64,000 nt of DNA from Bowmanella pacifica (GCF_014645355.1 NZ_BMLS01000003.1:542516-606515), one strand, 5' to 3'. Shown: positions 34,199-43,882, counted from the stretch's first letter. A program made the numbers and translations. Notes: generated by a model not told the origin, from the sequence alone.

Positions 34199-35743
34199 AT
34201 GGCCCAAAAATTATTTTTAGACGCACTTATTGGTAGAGATGATTTTGAAGTTCAAGACCAGGCTCATAATTCGCAAGGCCCCCACAAAACCACACTTAGC
34301 TATGGTGATTTTGAAATACCCGGCTTTTTCTTTTCGTCATTGCGCAAGCCAGATTTTCAACGTGAGACAAATGAGTGGGATGCTGACAAAGTTAAAGACC
34401 TAGTAGAGAGTTTCTTGGACGGCGATTTAGTTCCTGCAATAATTTTATGGAAATATGCAGATAGCTATACATTTGTAATAGATGGAGCACATAGAATTAG
34501 TGCGATTGCTGCTTGGGTGAACGATGATTACGGCGATGGAAAAATATCTAGAAAGTTTTTCGACAACGCTATTCCCGAACAACAGTTAGACGCTGCAAAG
34601 AAAGCGCGTCAAATGATTAATCAAGATATCGGAGCATTCAAAGACTTTAAGGACGCACTGTTTGAACCTGAGATTGCGGCAGACCATGTAAAGAAAAGAC
34701 TCAAAAACTTTGGTACAAGAGCATTGCAGCTACAATGGGTGGATGGGGATTCAAAAAAAGCAGAAAGTAGTTTCTTCAAAATAAATCAAAAATCCACTCC
34801 CATTAGCGAGACAGAAATTGCAATATTAGAAGCTAGAAGGATGCCTGCTGGATTATGTTCCAGAGCTATTTTAAGAGGAGGGCAAGGATACAAATATTGG
34901 GGTGTATTTGAAACAGAGTTATCAAAGAAAATTCAGGATGAAGCAGAAAAAATCAATGATCTTATTTTCAAGCCTGAACTATCAACACCAATAAAAACAC
35001 TAGATCTCCCATTGGGAGGGAAAAATCATGCTAGCACATCACTCGCAATGGTTTTTGAGTTGGTTAAATTACTAGGGGCAAACATAAAAGACGAAGACCA
35101 CACTGGAGATGAAACACTTAAGACCCTATGTGAAATAAGAAAATCTCTTCAAAGAGTCAACGATATTCACCCTTCTTCACTGGGAATTCACCCTGCAGTC
35201 TATATTTACAGTCAGTCAGGGAATTTTAGAGTTAGTTGCTTTCATGCAGTTATTGTTTTCACTAAAGAGTTACTTGAGTTCAAAAAGCTGGATATTTTCA
35301 CAAAGTACCGAAAAGAGTTTGAAGACACAATAGTAAGATCAGACCTAGTAATACAGCAAATAGTTAGAAAGGCTAGGCAAGCCAATAAGGCCGTCATACC
35401 TTTAGTAAAGTTTTTCCATGCTATTCTTGATAAACTTTCCTTGCAAACTAATACCGCTGATGTCTTAGACGAGTTAAGTAAGTCTCAAGAATTTTCATAC
35501 ATTAATTTAGATGAAGTGAGTCAGTCGAACACCAGTTCAACATCATTTTCAAAAGCAACAAAAAGTGCTGCATTTATATCTGAAGCTTTAAATAATGCAA
35601 GTAGATGTAAAATTTGCGGAGGAATTCTCCATCAGAAATCAATTTCTATTGATCACAGAGTTCGAAAAGCCGACGGTGGCGATTCTAGTATTGATAATGC
35701 ACAACTCTCTCACCCATATTGCAACAGCACTTATAAGAACTAA
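34199..35743 (+). CDS. DUF262/ParB-like nuclease-HNH protein, possible defence gene
   Basis: A 514-residue protein. The N-terminal DUF262 domain has a ParB/sulfiredoxin-like motif FVIDGAHRISAIAAW (about residues 97-111) and an upstream KPDFQRE stretch. The C-terminal part is an HNH endonuclease with C-x2-C (CKICGG), SIDHRV, the G-G-x-x-x-x-D-N-A-Q-L block and HPYCNST. The domain pair resembles GmrSD-type and other DUF262-HNH anti-phage proteins, though this arrangement is one polypeptide. Codon use and base composition are clearly more AT-rich than the neighbours, which suggests acquisition. No partner gene is adjacent. Confidence 0.82.
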   Translation: MAQKLFLDALIGRDDFEVQDQAHNSQGPHKTTLSYGDFEIPGFFFSSLRKPDFQRETNEWDADKVKDLVESFLDGDLVPAIILWKYADSYTFVIDGAHRISAIAAWVNDDYGDGKISRKFFDNAIPEQQLDAAKKARQMINQDIGAFKDFKDALFEPEIAADHVKKRLKNFGTRALQLQWVDGDSKKAESSFFKINQKSTPISETEIAILEARRMPAGLCSRAILRGGQGYKYWGVFETELSKKIQDEAEKINDLIFKPELSTPIKTLDLPLGGKNHASTSLAMVFELVKLLGANIKDEDHTGDETLKTLCEIRKSLQRVNDIHPSSLGIHPAVYIYSQSGNFRVSCFHAVIVFTKELLEFKKLDIFTKYRKEFEDTIVRSDLVIQQIVRKARQANKAVIPLVKFFHAILDKLSLQTNTADVLDELSKSQEFSYINLDEVSQSNTSSTSFSKATKSAAFISEALNNASRCKICGGILHQKSISIDHRVRKADGGDSSIDNAQLSHPYCNSTYKN

Positions 35744-35893
35744 AGCTTCCAAGCATAACTAACCAATCGAAAGGTCTGAATTTCTGAAACCTCCATTCCC
35801 TTAGCGGCCTAGGCCGCTTCAACTCCCGCTTAAAAATTCACTGGCGCATCAAGACTTGGCTAAAAGCGGAGTAACACCCTATTTTAAATAGAT

Positions 35894-35919
35894 AAAAAAA
35901 GACCCGCCATTGGCGGGTC
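35894..35919 (-). terminator. Rho-independent terminator of ggt
   Basis: GACCCGCCA-T-TGGCGGGTC preceded on the plus strand by seven A, giving a T run on the minus strand, 20 bases after the ggt stop. Confidence 0.88.
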
Positions 35920-35937
35920 AGTGAAACCTCGAATATC

Positions 35938-37677
35938 CTACAAACCGACAGCCACCCCTTCTCTTCTGGGATCGGCGCCGCCGATTAGCTTACCGTCTTT
36001 AATCATAATGCCGTGCAAGCCGCTGTTAAGTTCCTGCACTTTAACCTGGTGACCCAGCTTTTCAAATGCAGGCGCCAGCGCTTCCAGAGCACTGTCTTTT
36101 TCCAGTGCCGTATAGTCATTACGGTTGGTAATGCGCGGCAGGTTGATGGCCTGCTGGATATCCAAATTCCAATCCAGCACCCCTACCAGGGTTTGCGCCA
36201 CATAGTCGATGATTCGACTGCCACCTGGAGAGCCGACCACCAGATACAGATCCCCTTCTTTATCAAATACCATGGTCGGGCTCATGGCACTGCGAGGCCG
36301 TTTAAGCGGCTCAACGCGATTAGCCACCAAGGCACGGTTCACCTCGGGTACAAAGGAGAAATCGGTCAATTGGTTATTCAGCAAAAAGCCTTCCACCATC
36401 AAGCCAGAGCCAAAGGCCATTTCTATACTGGTGGTCATGGACAGCGCATTCCCTTCGGCATCAACAATAGAAATATGGCTGGTATTGGGCAGCTCATAGG
36501 CATTATCGGTGGCCAAACGCTGATGCGGGAAAGGATCGCCAGCAAAAGCGCGACCCATATCCTGCTCTTTATCAATCAGCGTGGCGCGTTCTTTGATATA
36601 TGAGCCACTGATCATGGCGGCTACCGGATGCGGGAAAAAGTCCGGGTCGGCCGAGAAGGTTTCTCTGTCTGCAAAGGCCAGCCTTGAGGCCTGGGTAAAT
36701 AAATGCAGGCCTTCAAGCTGATTGGGCGCAAAACTTGCCATATCAAAACCTTCCAGCAGACGCAGGATTTGCAGGGTCGCGACCCCACCGGAGCTGGGCG
36801 GCGCCATGCCGCACACCCTATATTGGCGATAGCCACCACAGACGGGGGTACGTTTTTTGGCCTTATACTCGGCCAGATCCTGGGCCGTCATAGTTCCCGG
36901 ATTAATACTGGCCTTTTGCACGGCCGCTACTATCTTGTCAGCCAGATCGCCGCGATAAAAAGCATCGGCGCCCTTTTCAGCAATAGTATTAAAAGTACGC
37001 GCCAGCGGCAGATTTTTACGCAGATACCCTTCCTGAATAGGCTTACCGTCGGGATAAAAATACGCCTTGCTGGCAATAAACTGCTTTAGGCCAGGGTGTA
37101 ATTCCAGCTCCACCAATTTGGCCAGACGCGGCGAGACTTTAAACCCTTCTTCGGCGGCAATAGTGGCATCACGAAACAAGCTGATCCAAGGCAGTTTACC
37201 GTGTTCCTTGTGGGCCGTTTCCAGTGCACGCAGCACGCCGGGCACACCAACGGCACGGCCACCCACAATGGCGTCACGCCAGGGAATGGGCTTACCGTCT
37301 TTAATAAAATGCGCAGCGTTGATATCACGGGGGGCGGTTTCGCGACCATCGTAACTGTATAAAGCTTGCTTTTTATTGTCCCAGTACAGCATAAAGGCAC
37401 CGCCACCAATACCGGAGGACTGCGGCTCTACCAAGGTCAGCATGGCCTGAATAGCAATGGCCGCATCAACAGCACTGCCGCCTTGCATTAGCACTTTTTT
37501 CCCCGCCCAGGCCGCATAAGGGTTGGCCGCACTGACCATAAACTTTTGCCCACGCACAGCGGTTTTATTGGCAAATCCGGTTGCGGCCTCAGGCTCTCTG
37601 TCTTCCCTGGCCTTGTCCTGACCCACTGCCGGCCAGGCCAATAAACACCATCCCAATAACAACGCCACTTTATACAA
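35938..37677 (-). CDS. ggt: Gamma-glutamyltranspeptidase
   Basis: Periplasmic enzyme hydrolysing or transferring the gamma-glutamyl group of glutathione, 579 residues, the usual length. A signal peptide (about residues 1-19) is followed by the large-subunit region with GGSAVDAAIA and SSGIGGGAFMLY. The autocleavage site is in LPNTSHISIVD, where the threonine becomes the N-terminal nucleophile of the small subunit. GSPGGSRIIDYVAQ and the terminal GADPRREGVAVG are diagnostic. A monocistronic gene with its own terminator. Confidence 0.95.
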   Translation of the reverse strand: MYKVALLLGWCLLAWPAVGQDKAREDREPEAATGFANKTAVRGQKFMVSAANPYAAWAGKKVLMQGGSAVDAAIAIQAMLTLVEPQSSGIGGGAFMLYWDNKKQALYSYDGRETAPRDINAAHFIKDGKPIPWRDAIVGGRAVGVPGVLRALETAHKEHGKLPWISLFRDATIAAEEGFKVSPRLAKLVELELHPGLKQFIASKAYFYPDGKPIQEGYLRKNLPLARTFNTIAEKGADAFYRGDLADKIVAAVQKASINPGTMTAQDLAEYKAKKRTPVCGGYRQYRVCGMAPPSSGGVATLQILRLLEGFDMASFAPNQLEGLHLFTQASRLAFADRETFSADPDFFPHPVAAMISGSYIKERATLIDKEQDMGRAFAGDPFPHQRLATDNAYELPNTSHISIVDAEGNALSMTTSIEMAFGSGLMVEGFLLNNQLTDFSFVPEVNRALVANRVEPLKRPRSAMSPTMVFDKEGDLYLVVGSPGGSRIIDYVAQTLVGVLDWNLDIQQAINLPRITNRNDYTALEKDSALEALAPAFEKLGHQVKVQELNSGLHGIMIKDGKLIGGADPRREGVAVGL

Positions 37678-37760
37678 ATCAATTCCCCTCTACGCGTACA
37701 TTACGCTAATTATGCCAGCAGGCCACAGGGCCTGACAAAGCCGCCGGTCTTATCGCGCGG

Positions 37761-38525
37761 CTAATTAAAAATCGCTGGGTCGGGTTTACGCTTTTGCAGA
37801 AATGCTGCAAAGGCTTCCTTAGCGGCCGGTGAGTCCAGTTGCTGAATAAAGCAGGCCAGCTCCTTACCCATTTGCCGACGGGTTTCATCGATATCCCCTT
37901 TCATCAGTTGCTTGGTCAAAGCCAATGCCTGACGTGGTTTGGTCACTAATTTGGCCAACACCTTGTTCACCTCTTCGGTTAACTCTGGGGTATCGACAAT
38001 CTTATTCACCAAGCCATGCTGCAAGGCTTCTTCGGCGCCAAAAGCGTCACCCAGCATCAACCACTCAGCAGCCTTGGCATGCCCGACCCGTTTAGGCAAC
38101 AGATAGCTGGAGGCATATTCAGGTACCAATCCTAAATTGATAAAAGGCAAGGCAAAACGGCTATCCGGTGAGCAATACACCAAATCGCAGTGCAGTAACA
38201 AGGTAGTACCAATGCCCACCGCCATCCCCTGCACTTGCGCCACCACAGGCAAGGGACATTCCAATAAGGCGTGCATAAACCGCTCGGTGTCTTTGAGCAT
38301 ATCCCGACCGGAAAAATCGGCAAAGTCAGCCAGATCATTGCCTGCGGTAAAATCGTTACCGGCCGCACACAACAGCACCGCTCTGATGGCCGGGTCTTGT
38401 TTTACTTCTTCAAGTGCCTGCGCCAGCTCTCCATACATCTGCGTTGACAGGGCATTTTTCTTGTCAGCACGATTCAGTTGAATCTTCAGCACATGCTGTT
38501 CATATAACACTTGGATCAAAGACAT
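37761..38525 (-). CDS. Enoyl-CoA hydratase/isomerase family protein
   Basis: A 254-residue crotonase-fold protein acting on CoA thioesters. The oxyanion-hole loops are visible as GNDFTAGNDLADFA and VQGMAVGIGTTLLLHCDLVY. The family glutamate positions are not fully standard (LPFINLGLVPEYASSYLLP has one E), so isomerase activity is as likely as hydratase activity. The first residues are MSLIQVLYEQHVLKIQLNR. It lies 80 bases upstream of ggt on the same strand, with no obvious link. Confidence 0.88.
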   Translation of the reverse strand: MSLIQVLYEQHVLKIQLNRADKKNALSTQMYGELAQALEEVKQDPAIRAVLLCAAGNDFTAGNDLADFADFSGRDMLKDTERFMHALLECPLPVVAQVQGMAVGIGTTLLLHCDLVYCSPDSRFALPFINLGLVPEYASSYLLPKRVGHAKAAEWLMLGDAFGAEEALQHGLVNKIVDTPELTEEVNKVLAKLVTKPRQALALTKQLMKGDIDETRRQMGKELACFIQQLDSPAAKEAFAAFLQKRKPDPAIFN

Positions 38526-38654
38526 GGGTTTCTCCGGACTTTTTTGTCACTTTACCAGTGACCACTGCCCCCGGGCCAGTTTCCACGGGAATTTCTCAGG
38601 CATAAGCTCGGCCGGCAAGGTATCATAGTCCCAGCTCAGACGATGTAAGACCTT

Positions 38655-39248
38655 ATGCCAAAATTACCACTTCAATTCCAGCACTTTGCCGGGCCATTGC
38701 TGATTCTTACGCTGGCATGGCTTTTATATGGCCTGGAGCCCTGGAGCCAGACGTACTTACAGTATGATCGCCTGCAAATTGAAAATGGTCAGTGGTGGCG
38801 CTTGCTCACCGGGCATCTGCTACATACTAATTTCAATCATCTGCTACTCAATAGTGCCGGGGTGTTATTGCTCTGGGCGCTACACGGCTATTATTATCAA
38901 TACCGCCCTTACCTGCTGTTTATGCTCCTATCTGCCTTGGCATGCAGTCTGGGCTTGTATCTGTTTTCGGTACAGTTAATCTGGTACGTAGGGTTATCCG
39001 GTGTGCTACATGGCTTATTTGCCTGGGGCGCCATGATGGATATCCGCCAGGGCATCCAGTCAGGCTGGCTGCTATTGCTGGGTTTATGGGCCAAAGTGAT
39101 TTATGAGCAATGGTTTGGCCCAAGTGCGGACGTAGCCGCGCTGATTGACGCCAATGTTGCCATAGATGCCCATTTATTCGGTGCCATATCAGGAACAGTA
39201 TTAGCGCTTCCTGCGCTGTTTAGGCATTTTTCACATAAGGAGAGATGA
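38655..39248 (+). CDS. rrtA: Rhombosortase
   Basis: A 197-residue intramembrane serine protease of the rhomboid superfamily with about six helices. The catalytic serine is S115 in VGLSGVLHG and the histidine is H173 in DAHLFGAISG. WWRLLTGHLLHTNFNHLLLN is the conserved second-helix block. Its short length and these motifs match rhombosortases, which process GlyGly-CTERM surface proteins. No such substrate is encoded in the window. It is separated by two bases from the downstream GFA gene. Confidence 0.87.
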   Translation: MPKLPLQFQHFAGPLLILTLAWLLYGLEPWSQTYLQYDRLQIENGQWWRLLTGHLLHTNFNHLLLNSAGVLLLWALHGYYYQYRPYLLFMLLSALACSLGLYLFSVQLIWYVGLSGVLHGLFAWGAMMDIRQGIQSGWLLLLGLWAKVIYEQWFGPSADVAALIDANVAIDAHLFGAISGTVLALPALFRHFSHKER

Positions 39249-39249
39249 G

Positions 39250-39666
39250 ATGAAATTACCAGCAGACGGGCGCTGTCTTTGCGGCGCGGTAACCCTTAGC
39301 GGCGAGGTGGAAAGCAAGGTAGGAGTCTGCCATTGCAGTATGTGCAGGCAATGGGTAGGCGGCCCCTTTCTGGCCGTAGACGGCGGCACCGAACTAACAA
39401 TCAGTGGTGAGCAACATGTGGAGCGCTTTGCTTCATCTGAGTGGGCTGAACGCGCCTTTTGCAAAAAATGCGGCAGTGCACTTTTTTACCGGCTCAAGCA
39501 AAACAACCAGCATATCGTGTCGGCCGGTTTGTTTGACGACCTGGATGGCTTAACCCTGGATCATCAAATCTTTATCGATGAAAAGCCGCACTATTACAGC
39601 TTTGCCAACCAGACCCACAATATGACCGGCGCAGAAGTGTTTGCCCAGTTCGCCCCTCAAGACTAA
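39250..39666 (+). CDS. GFA family zinc-binding protein
   Basis: A 138-residue protein of the GFA/CENP-V family. Zinc ligands are visible as RCLCGAVTL (C-x-C), VCHCSMCRQW (C-x2-C) and FCKKCGSALFYR. The length is typical. These proteins are often annotated as glutathione-dependent formaldehyde-activating enzymes, but that activity is not proven for most members. Probably co-transcribed with rrtA. Confidence 0.88.
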   Translation: MKLPADGRCLCGAVTLSGEVESKVGVCHCSMCRQWVGGPFLAVDGGTELTISGEQHVERFASSEWAERAFCKKCGSALFYRLKQNNQHIVSAGLFDDLDGLTLDHQIFIDEKPHYYSFANQTHNMTGAEVFAQFAPQD

Positions 39667-39685
39667 AGCGCATTAAGCTTAGCCC

Positions 39686-40597
39686 TTAGGCGCCCAGACG
39701 ATGGCAGATTTCTTCGCACAGCAGATGGCTGTTAAGATTGCGGGCTATACTGGCATCGTCTAACTTGCCCTGCTCCACCACACTGAGCCAATGTGTCAGC
39801 ATGGCAGAAAACCCCTTGCTGTGCAGCATGGGCGTCCAATCCGCCAGGGCAAACTGTGATGCAACGTTGTTTGATAACAGCCGGCCTGAGGTAAAACTGT
39901 CAAACTCCAGGGTATGATTAACCTGACAAAGCTGAATGCGCTCACAGGTCATGCCAAAGCGCCTATCCATGCGAGCCTCAAAGTCTTGTTCTCCAATTCG
40001 CCATTGACACTCTAACCGGCCCAGTTGCAGCCCCTGAAACTGGCTATGCAAAACCATATCATCCGGATTCACATTGCCATACAAGTTGATGCCATCCAGG
40101 GCGTGGATAAAATCATCAAACACAAAGGTACGCACATCCCCGGGCAGGTTATGTCGGTGCTTCTCCCAGCGCAGTGATGTCAGCCCTGGCATCTTGTCCA
40201 GCGAACAGCCGGCTTGCTGTTGCACTATGGGCAGGTAGCGACGATTAAAGCCAACAAACAGCGGCGCGCCCTGTTTCGCGGCCAGCTCATGCAAACTTTC
40301 ACAATCGGCATAATTGTCGCATAAGGGCTTATCCACAAAGACAGCAACCTTACGAGCCAGAAAATAGCGGGCAATCTCAAAGTGGCTGGATGTGGCACTG
40401 TGGATCATCACTGCGTCAAGGTTAGGCAACTGACGGTAATCCAGGCAAGCCTCGGCAGCCGAATATTGCCTGGTCAACCGGCTTAATACCTCAGGATTAC
40501 GGCTGCAAAACAACCAGTCCACTTGTGGCCATTCCTGCAACAGCGGCAAGTAGGCCTTTTGGGCAATATCCCCCAGACCAATTAAGGCTATTTTCAT
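39686..40597 (-). CDS. Gfo/Idh/MocA family oxidoreductase
   Basis: An NAD(P)-dependent dehydrogenase of 303 residues. The Rossmann motif is KIALIGLGDIAQKAYLPLL (G-x-G-x-x-A), and VFVDKPLCDN carries the conserved E/D-KP catalytic lysine. The ATG at 40597 is preferred over the one six bases upstream because AGGGGA is seven bases before it. The substrate is unknown. It resembles virulence-factor MviM-type oxidoreductases. Confidence 0.87.
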   Translation of the reverse strand: MKIALIGLGDIAQKAYLPLLQEWPQVDWLFCSRNPEVLSRLTRQYSAAEACLDYRQLPNLDAVMIHSATSSHFEIARYFLARKVAVFVDKPLCDNYADCESLHELAAKQGAPLFVGFNRRYLPIVQQQAGCSLDKMPGLTSLRWEKHRHNLPGDVRTFVFDDFIHALDGINLYGNVNPDDMVLHSQFQGLQLGRLECQWRIGEQDFEARMDRRFGMTCERIQLCQVNHTLEFDSFTSGRLLSNNVASQFALADWTPMLHSKGFSAMLTHWLSVVEQGKLDDASIARNLNSHLLCEEICHRLGA

Positions 40598-40653
40598 CAG
40601 CATGTCCCCTTTCCAGCCAGGGGCGATAACTTAATGGATTGATAAAAAAAAGA

Positions 40654-40676
40654 AAAGCCCCGACCAGCGGGGCTTT
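40654..40676 (-). terminator. Rho-independent terminator of the S9 peptidase gene
   Basis: AAAGCCCCG-ACCAG-CGGGGCTTT with an A-rich left flank, giving T-rich RNA on the minus strand eight bases after the peptidase stop. Confidence 0.85.
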
Positions 40677-40683
40677 ATCCTGA

Positions 40684-43170
40684 TTAGTTGAGGTTATCCT
40701 CAAACAACTTGTAGATACGACGATACTCATCCAGCCAGGAGCTGGGCTGGCGGAAACCGTGGGATTCAACCGGATAAATAGCCGTTTCGAAATCGGTTTT
40801 CTCCAGCTCAATCAAACGCTGCACCAGGCGCACCACATCCACGAAGAACACATTGTTATCCACCATAGGGGCGTTAATCAGCAGCGGCTTGTTCAAACCT
40901 TCAGCATAGTAGATAGGCGAACTGCGCTTATAGGCCAAATCGTCTACCTGCGGGGTGTTGAGAATATTGGCGGTATAAGGCGTGTTGTAATAAGCCCAGT
41001 CGGTAACGGGACGCAACGCCGCGCCGCACTGAAACAGCTCAGGATTGGTAAACAGTGCCATAAAGGTCATAAAACCGCCGTAAGAGCCGCCGTAAGTACA
41101 GATACGCTGGGTATCTACGTTGGCATTGGCGCCCAACCAGTTTACCCCGTCCTGCAGATCCTGAATTTCCGGCGTCCCCATTTGACGATATATAGCGGTA
41201 CGCCAGTCACGGCCGTAGCCGGCAGAGGCGCGATAATCCATATCCATGACCACATAGCCTTGCTGTACCAGCATGCTGTGGAACATAAATTCACGGAAAT
41301 AACCTGACCAGCCCAAATGTGAATTTTGCAAGTAACCGGCGCCATGGTTAAAGATGACCGCTTTACGTTTTTGACCTTGCTGATAATCCTCAGGCAAATA
41401 AACCTTGGCGTAGACCGGCAGCTCGGAATGGCTAGACGGCACAGGCACCACCTTAGGCGCTACCCAGGGCAAGGCCTTAAAGGCCTCACTAACCGTATCG
41501 GTCAGTTTAACCGGTTTGGCCGCTACTTGGGCATCCTGCACGTACAATTCGGGCGGACGGGTTACCTGACTGTGGGTCAGCAGCAGCTTTTGCTCATCGG
41601 GGCTAAGCACATATTCATTATCGCCGCCCATATCGGTCAGGGCTTCAATATCACCACTTTGCAGATTCACCCGATAAATCTCGTAAATACCAGGGTGCTT
41701 AATGTTGGCTCTGAAGTAGATGAACTTGTCATCGCGGGTCAGCGTCAGCTTGTCCACTTCATAGTCGCCATAGGTCAGGGCCAACTCTTTGCCGCCCAGC
41801 TCCTGACGATACAACTGGGCATAGCCCGACTGCTCAGACAGAAAATACAAGGTTTCACTCTGGTTCAGCCAGCCAAAGCTGTTGAAACGGTAGTTGACCC
41901 AGGCTTTGTCGTGTAAACGGTGCTGATTAACCAGCTTGCCCTTGGCCAGATCCACGGTGGCAATCCAGCGGTCTTTGTTGTCCCAGGCTTTGAGCATCAC
42001 AGCCACTTGCTGACCGTTGCTGTGCCACTTGATAGCACTTTCGCTCCAGTACCAGTCGGTAATCAAACCGATATCACGGGGCAGACGATTGGCTTGATAT
42101 TTCTCACCTTTGGCTTTGGCGTTTTCGGTTTTCACCTCGGCCAGTACATCATCGTTGTAGCCAGGTAAGGTCTGATAACTCAGCGCCACCTGGCTGCCTT
42201 TGGTCAGGTCCAATAACCATAGTTCCTGAGCGCGGGGCTTGGCATCGACCACCATACGGCGCACGGCTTCGGATTTAATCCGGCCATCTTCGCCAATGTA
42301 GTTAGGCATGATGTCGTTATCATCGCGACCCGGCTCATCTTTCTCGATAGCCAAGACCAGGCCCTTGCCATCCGGCGACAAGCTGGCTTCTACAGTGCGA
42401 TAATTGGCCGGTAGGTAAAAGGGCTCGGGGGTTAGGCTGGCATTTTCAGCCATCAGTGCCTGTTTGTGGTCAAACTTGGCCTGACGATCAGCGCGCTCCT
42501 TATTCACATACTGAATCAATTCCAACTGCTTTTCGGCCAGGTAATCTTTGGGCGCGTCTACCGCTTTGGGCTTGTCAGCAAACGTCCAGCTGGCCAATTG
42601 GCGGGTCAAGCCACTGTTGAGATCAATAGCCAGTAAGGCATTGCCCATCTGATAAGCCAGATTGCCGTTAGTCATAAACATAGGGCGGCTGACACGTTCA
42701 CTGGAACGGGTCAGTTGAGTCACTTTGCCACTGGCTAGGTCTTTCACGAACAAATTGCCTTCAAACAACCAGGCCGCCTGGCTGGCATCGGCATTAAAAA
42801 TACGCTGGCCGTTATCGGTCAGGTGCCGTTCACCAAGAGGAAGTACCCCACCATTGCCACCTTGCTGTGCAGAGGTTTGCCACAGATCCATCACCGGGCT
42901 GCCTTCGCGCTTACGTGCATAGCGCACACTTTGGCTGTCCAATCCCCAGAATGGCGCCTGAGGGAAACGCCCCATCCAGTCCGGATCGGCCATAATTTGT
43001 TCCAGGCTGATTTTGTCACCCTGGGCAGCTAAGGCTGCCTGGGCCTGAACGGGTTCTGGCAAGGGTTTGGATTGTACGGCTGGGCCTGAGGATGTTTGAC
43101 TGGTGGTGCTGCATGCGCTTAAGCCGGCGCACATCAGCAGCACCAGATAACGTTTTGTCGTCTTGTGCAT
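40684..43170 (-). CDS. S9 family prolyl oligopeptidase-like lipoprotein
   Basis: An 828-residue outer-envelope peptidase. A lipoprotein signal has its cysteine at residue 20 (LSACST). It is followed by a beta-propeller region (about 90-590) and an alpha/beta-hydrolase domain with S696 in TYGGSYGGFMT. The catalytic aspartate is likely in APMVDNNVFF and the histidine in VESHGFRQP. This is the DPP IV/acylaminoacyl-peptidase group, which cleaves short peptides. It has its own terminator and promoter region. Confidence 0.92.
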   Translation of the reverse strand: MHKTTKRYLVLLMCAGLSACSTTSQTSSGPAVQSKPLPEPVQAQAALAAQGDKISLEQIMADPDWMGRFPQAPFWGLDSQSVRYARKREGSPVMDLWQTSAQQGGNGGVLPLGERHLTDNGQRIFNADASQAAWLFEGNLFVKDLASGKVTQLTRSSERVSRPMFMTNGNLAYQMGNALLAIDLNSGLTRQLASWTFADKPKAVDAPKDYLAEKQLELIQYVNKERADRQAKFDHKQALMAENASLTPEPFYLPANYRTVEASLSPDGKGLVLAIEKDEPGRDDNDIMPNYIGEDGRIKSEAVRRMVVDAKPRAQELWLLDLTKGSQVALSYQTLPGYNDDVLAEVKTENAKAKGEKYQANRLPRDIGLITDWYWSESAIKWHSNGQQVAVMLKAWDNKDRWIATVDLAKGKLVNQHRLHDKAWVNYRFNSFGWLNQSETLYFLSEQSGYAQLYRQELGGKELALTYGDYEVDKLTLTRDDKFIYFRANIKHPGIYEIYRVNLQSGDIEALTDMGGDNEYVLSPDEQKLLLTHSQVTRPPELYVQDAQVAAKPVKLTDTVSEAFKALPWVAPKVVPVPSSHSELPVYAKVYLPEDYQQGQKRKAVIFNHGAGYLQNSHLGWSGYFREFMFHSMLVQQGYVVMDMDYRASAGYGRDWRTAIYRQMGTPEIQDLQDGVNWLGANANVDTQRICTYGGSYGGFMTFMALFTNPELFQCGAALRPVTDWAYYNTPYTANILNTPQVDDLAYKRSSPIYYAEGLNKPLLINAPMVDNNVFFVDVVRLVQRLIELEKTDFETAIYPVESHGFRQPSSWLDEYRRIYKLFEDNLN

Positions 43171-43327
43171 TGTTATAGTGTTCCCGTATTTGCTGGGTGA
43201 TGAACCGATTATTAAATCCTAAAGCGTCGTTTATCGCTACGATAAATGATCTGACTGAAAGACGATGGCGTATTATCAGTTCTTGTTATACAACAGATTT
43301 TAATATCCCAATTCCATAAGGATCACC

Positions 43328-43873
43328 ATGAAAACGCGTTTGATTGCTTTGTTATTCAGTTTGGTAGCCGGCAGTGCCATGGCTGACCAGTGCCCAGATT
43401 TACTCAAGTTTGTTAAACGCAAACTGAACTCACAGGAAGAGGTTAACTTGTGTCAGGCCTACCAAGGCAAAACCTTGCTTATCGTCAATACTGCCAGCTA
43501 CTGCGGCTTTACCCCGCAATTTGAAGGGCTGGAGAAACTCTATGCCGATTACAAAGACCAAGGGTTAGTGGTGATGGGCTTCCCCTCTCATGATTTTAAT
43601 CAGGAAGACAACGACGAAGCCAAAACGGCTGAGCTTTGCGAGTTAACTTACGGGGTGAAATTCCCCATGTTTGAGCCTATCGCCGTGCGTGGTGATGATG
43701 CTGATCCCCTGTATCGCATGCTGGCCAGAAAATCCGGCACAACGCCCAAATGGAACTTCTATAAGTATCTGGTAAACAGCAAAGGAGACGTGGTGGAGTC
43801 TTACGGCTCTAGAACTAAACCACAGGACAAAGACTTTATTCAGACCCTGGAGAAAACCCTGGCGGGTGAATAA
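43328..43873 (+). CDS. Glutathione peroxidase-like thioredoxin-fold protein
   Basis: A 181-residue protein with a signal peptide (about residues 1-19), so probably periplasmic. The peroxidatic cysteine is C59 in NTASYCGFTPQFEGL, and the tryptophan of KWNFYKYLV is conserved. The usual FPCNQFGxQE block is replaced by FPSHDFNQED, so the resolving-type cysteine and the catalytic glutamine are absent, as in a bacterial subgroup. Peroxidase activity may be altered. RBS AAGGATC precedes the ATG. Confidence 0.87.
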   Translation: MKTRLIALLFSLVAGSAMADQCPDLLKFVKRKLNSQEEVNLCQAYQGKTLLIVNTASYCGFTPQFEGLEKLYADYKDQGLVVMGFPSHDFNQEDNDEAKTAELCELTYGVKFPMFEPIAVRGDDADPLYRMLARKSGTTPKWNFYKYLVNSKGDVVESYGSRTKPQDKDFIQTLEKTLAGE

Positions 43874-43882
43874 CCACAAACG

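Noticed and set aside
40759..41916. Long plus-strand frames opposite the S9 peptidase gene
   Set aside because: The minus-strand peptidase has signal, catalytic triad and terminator. The opposite frames show no domain.
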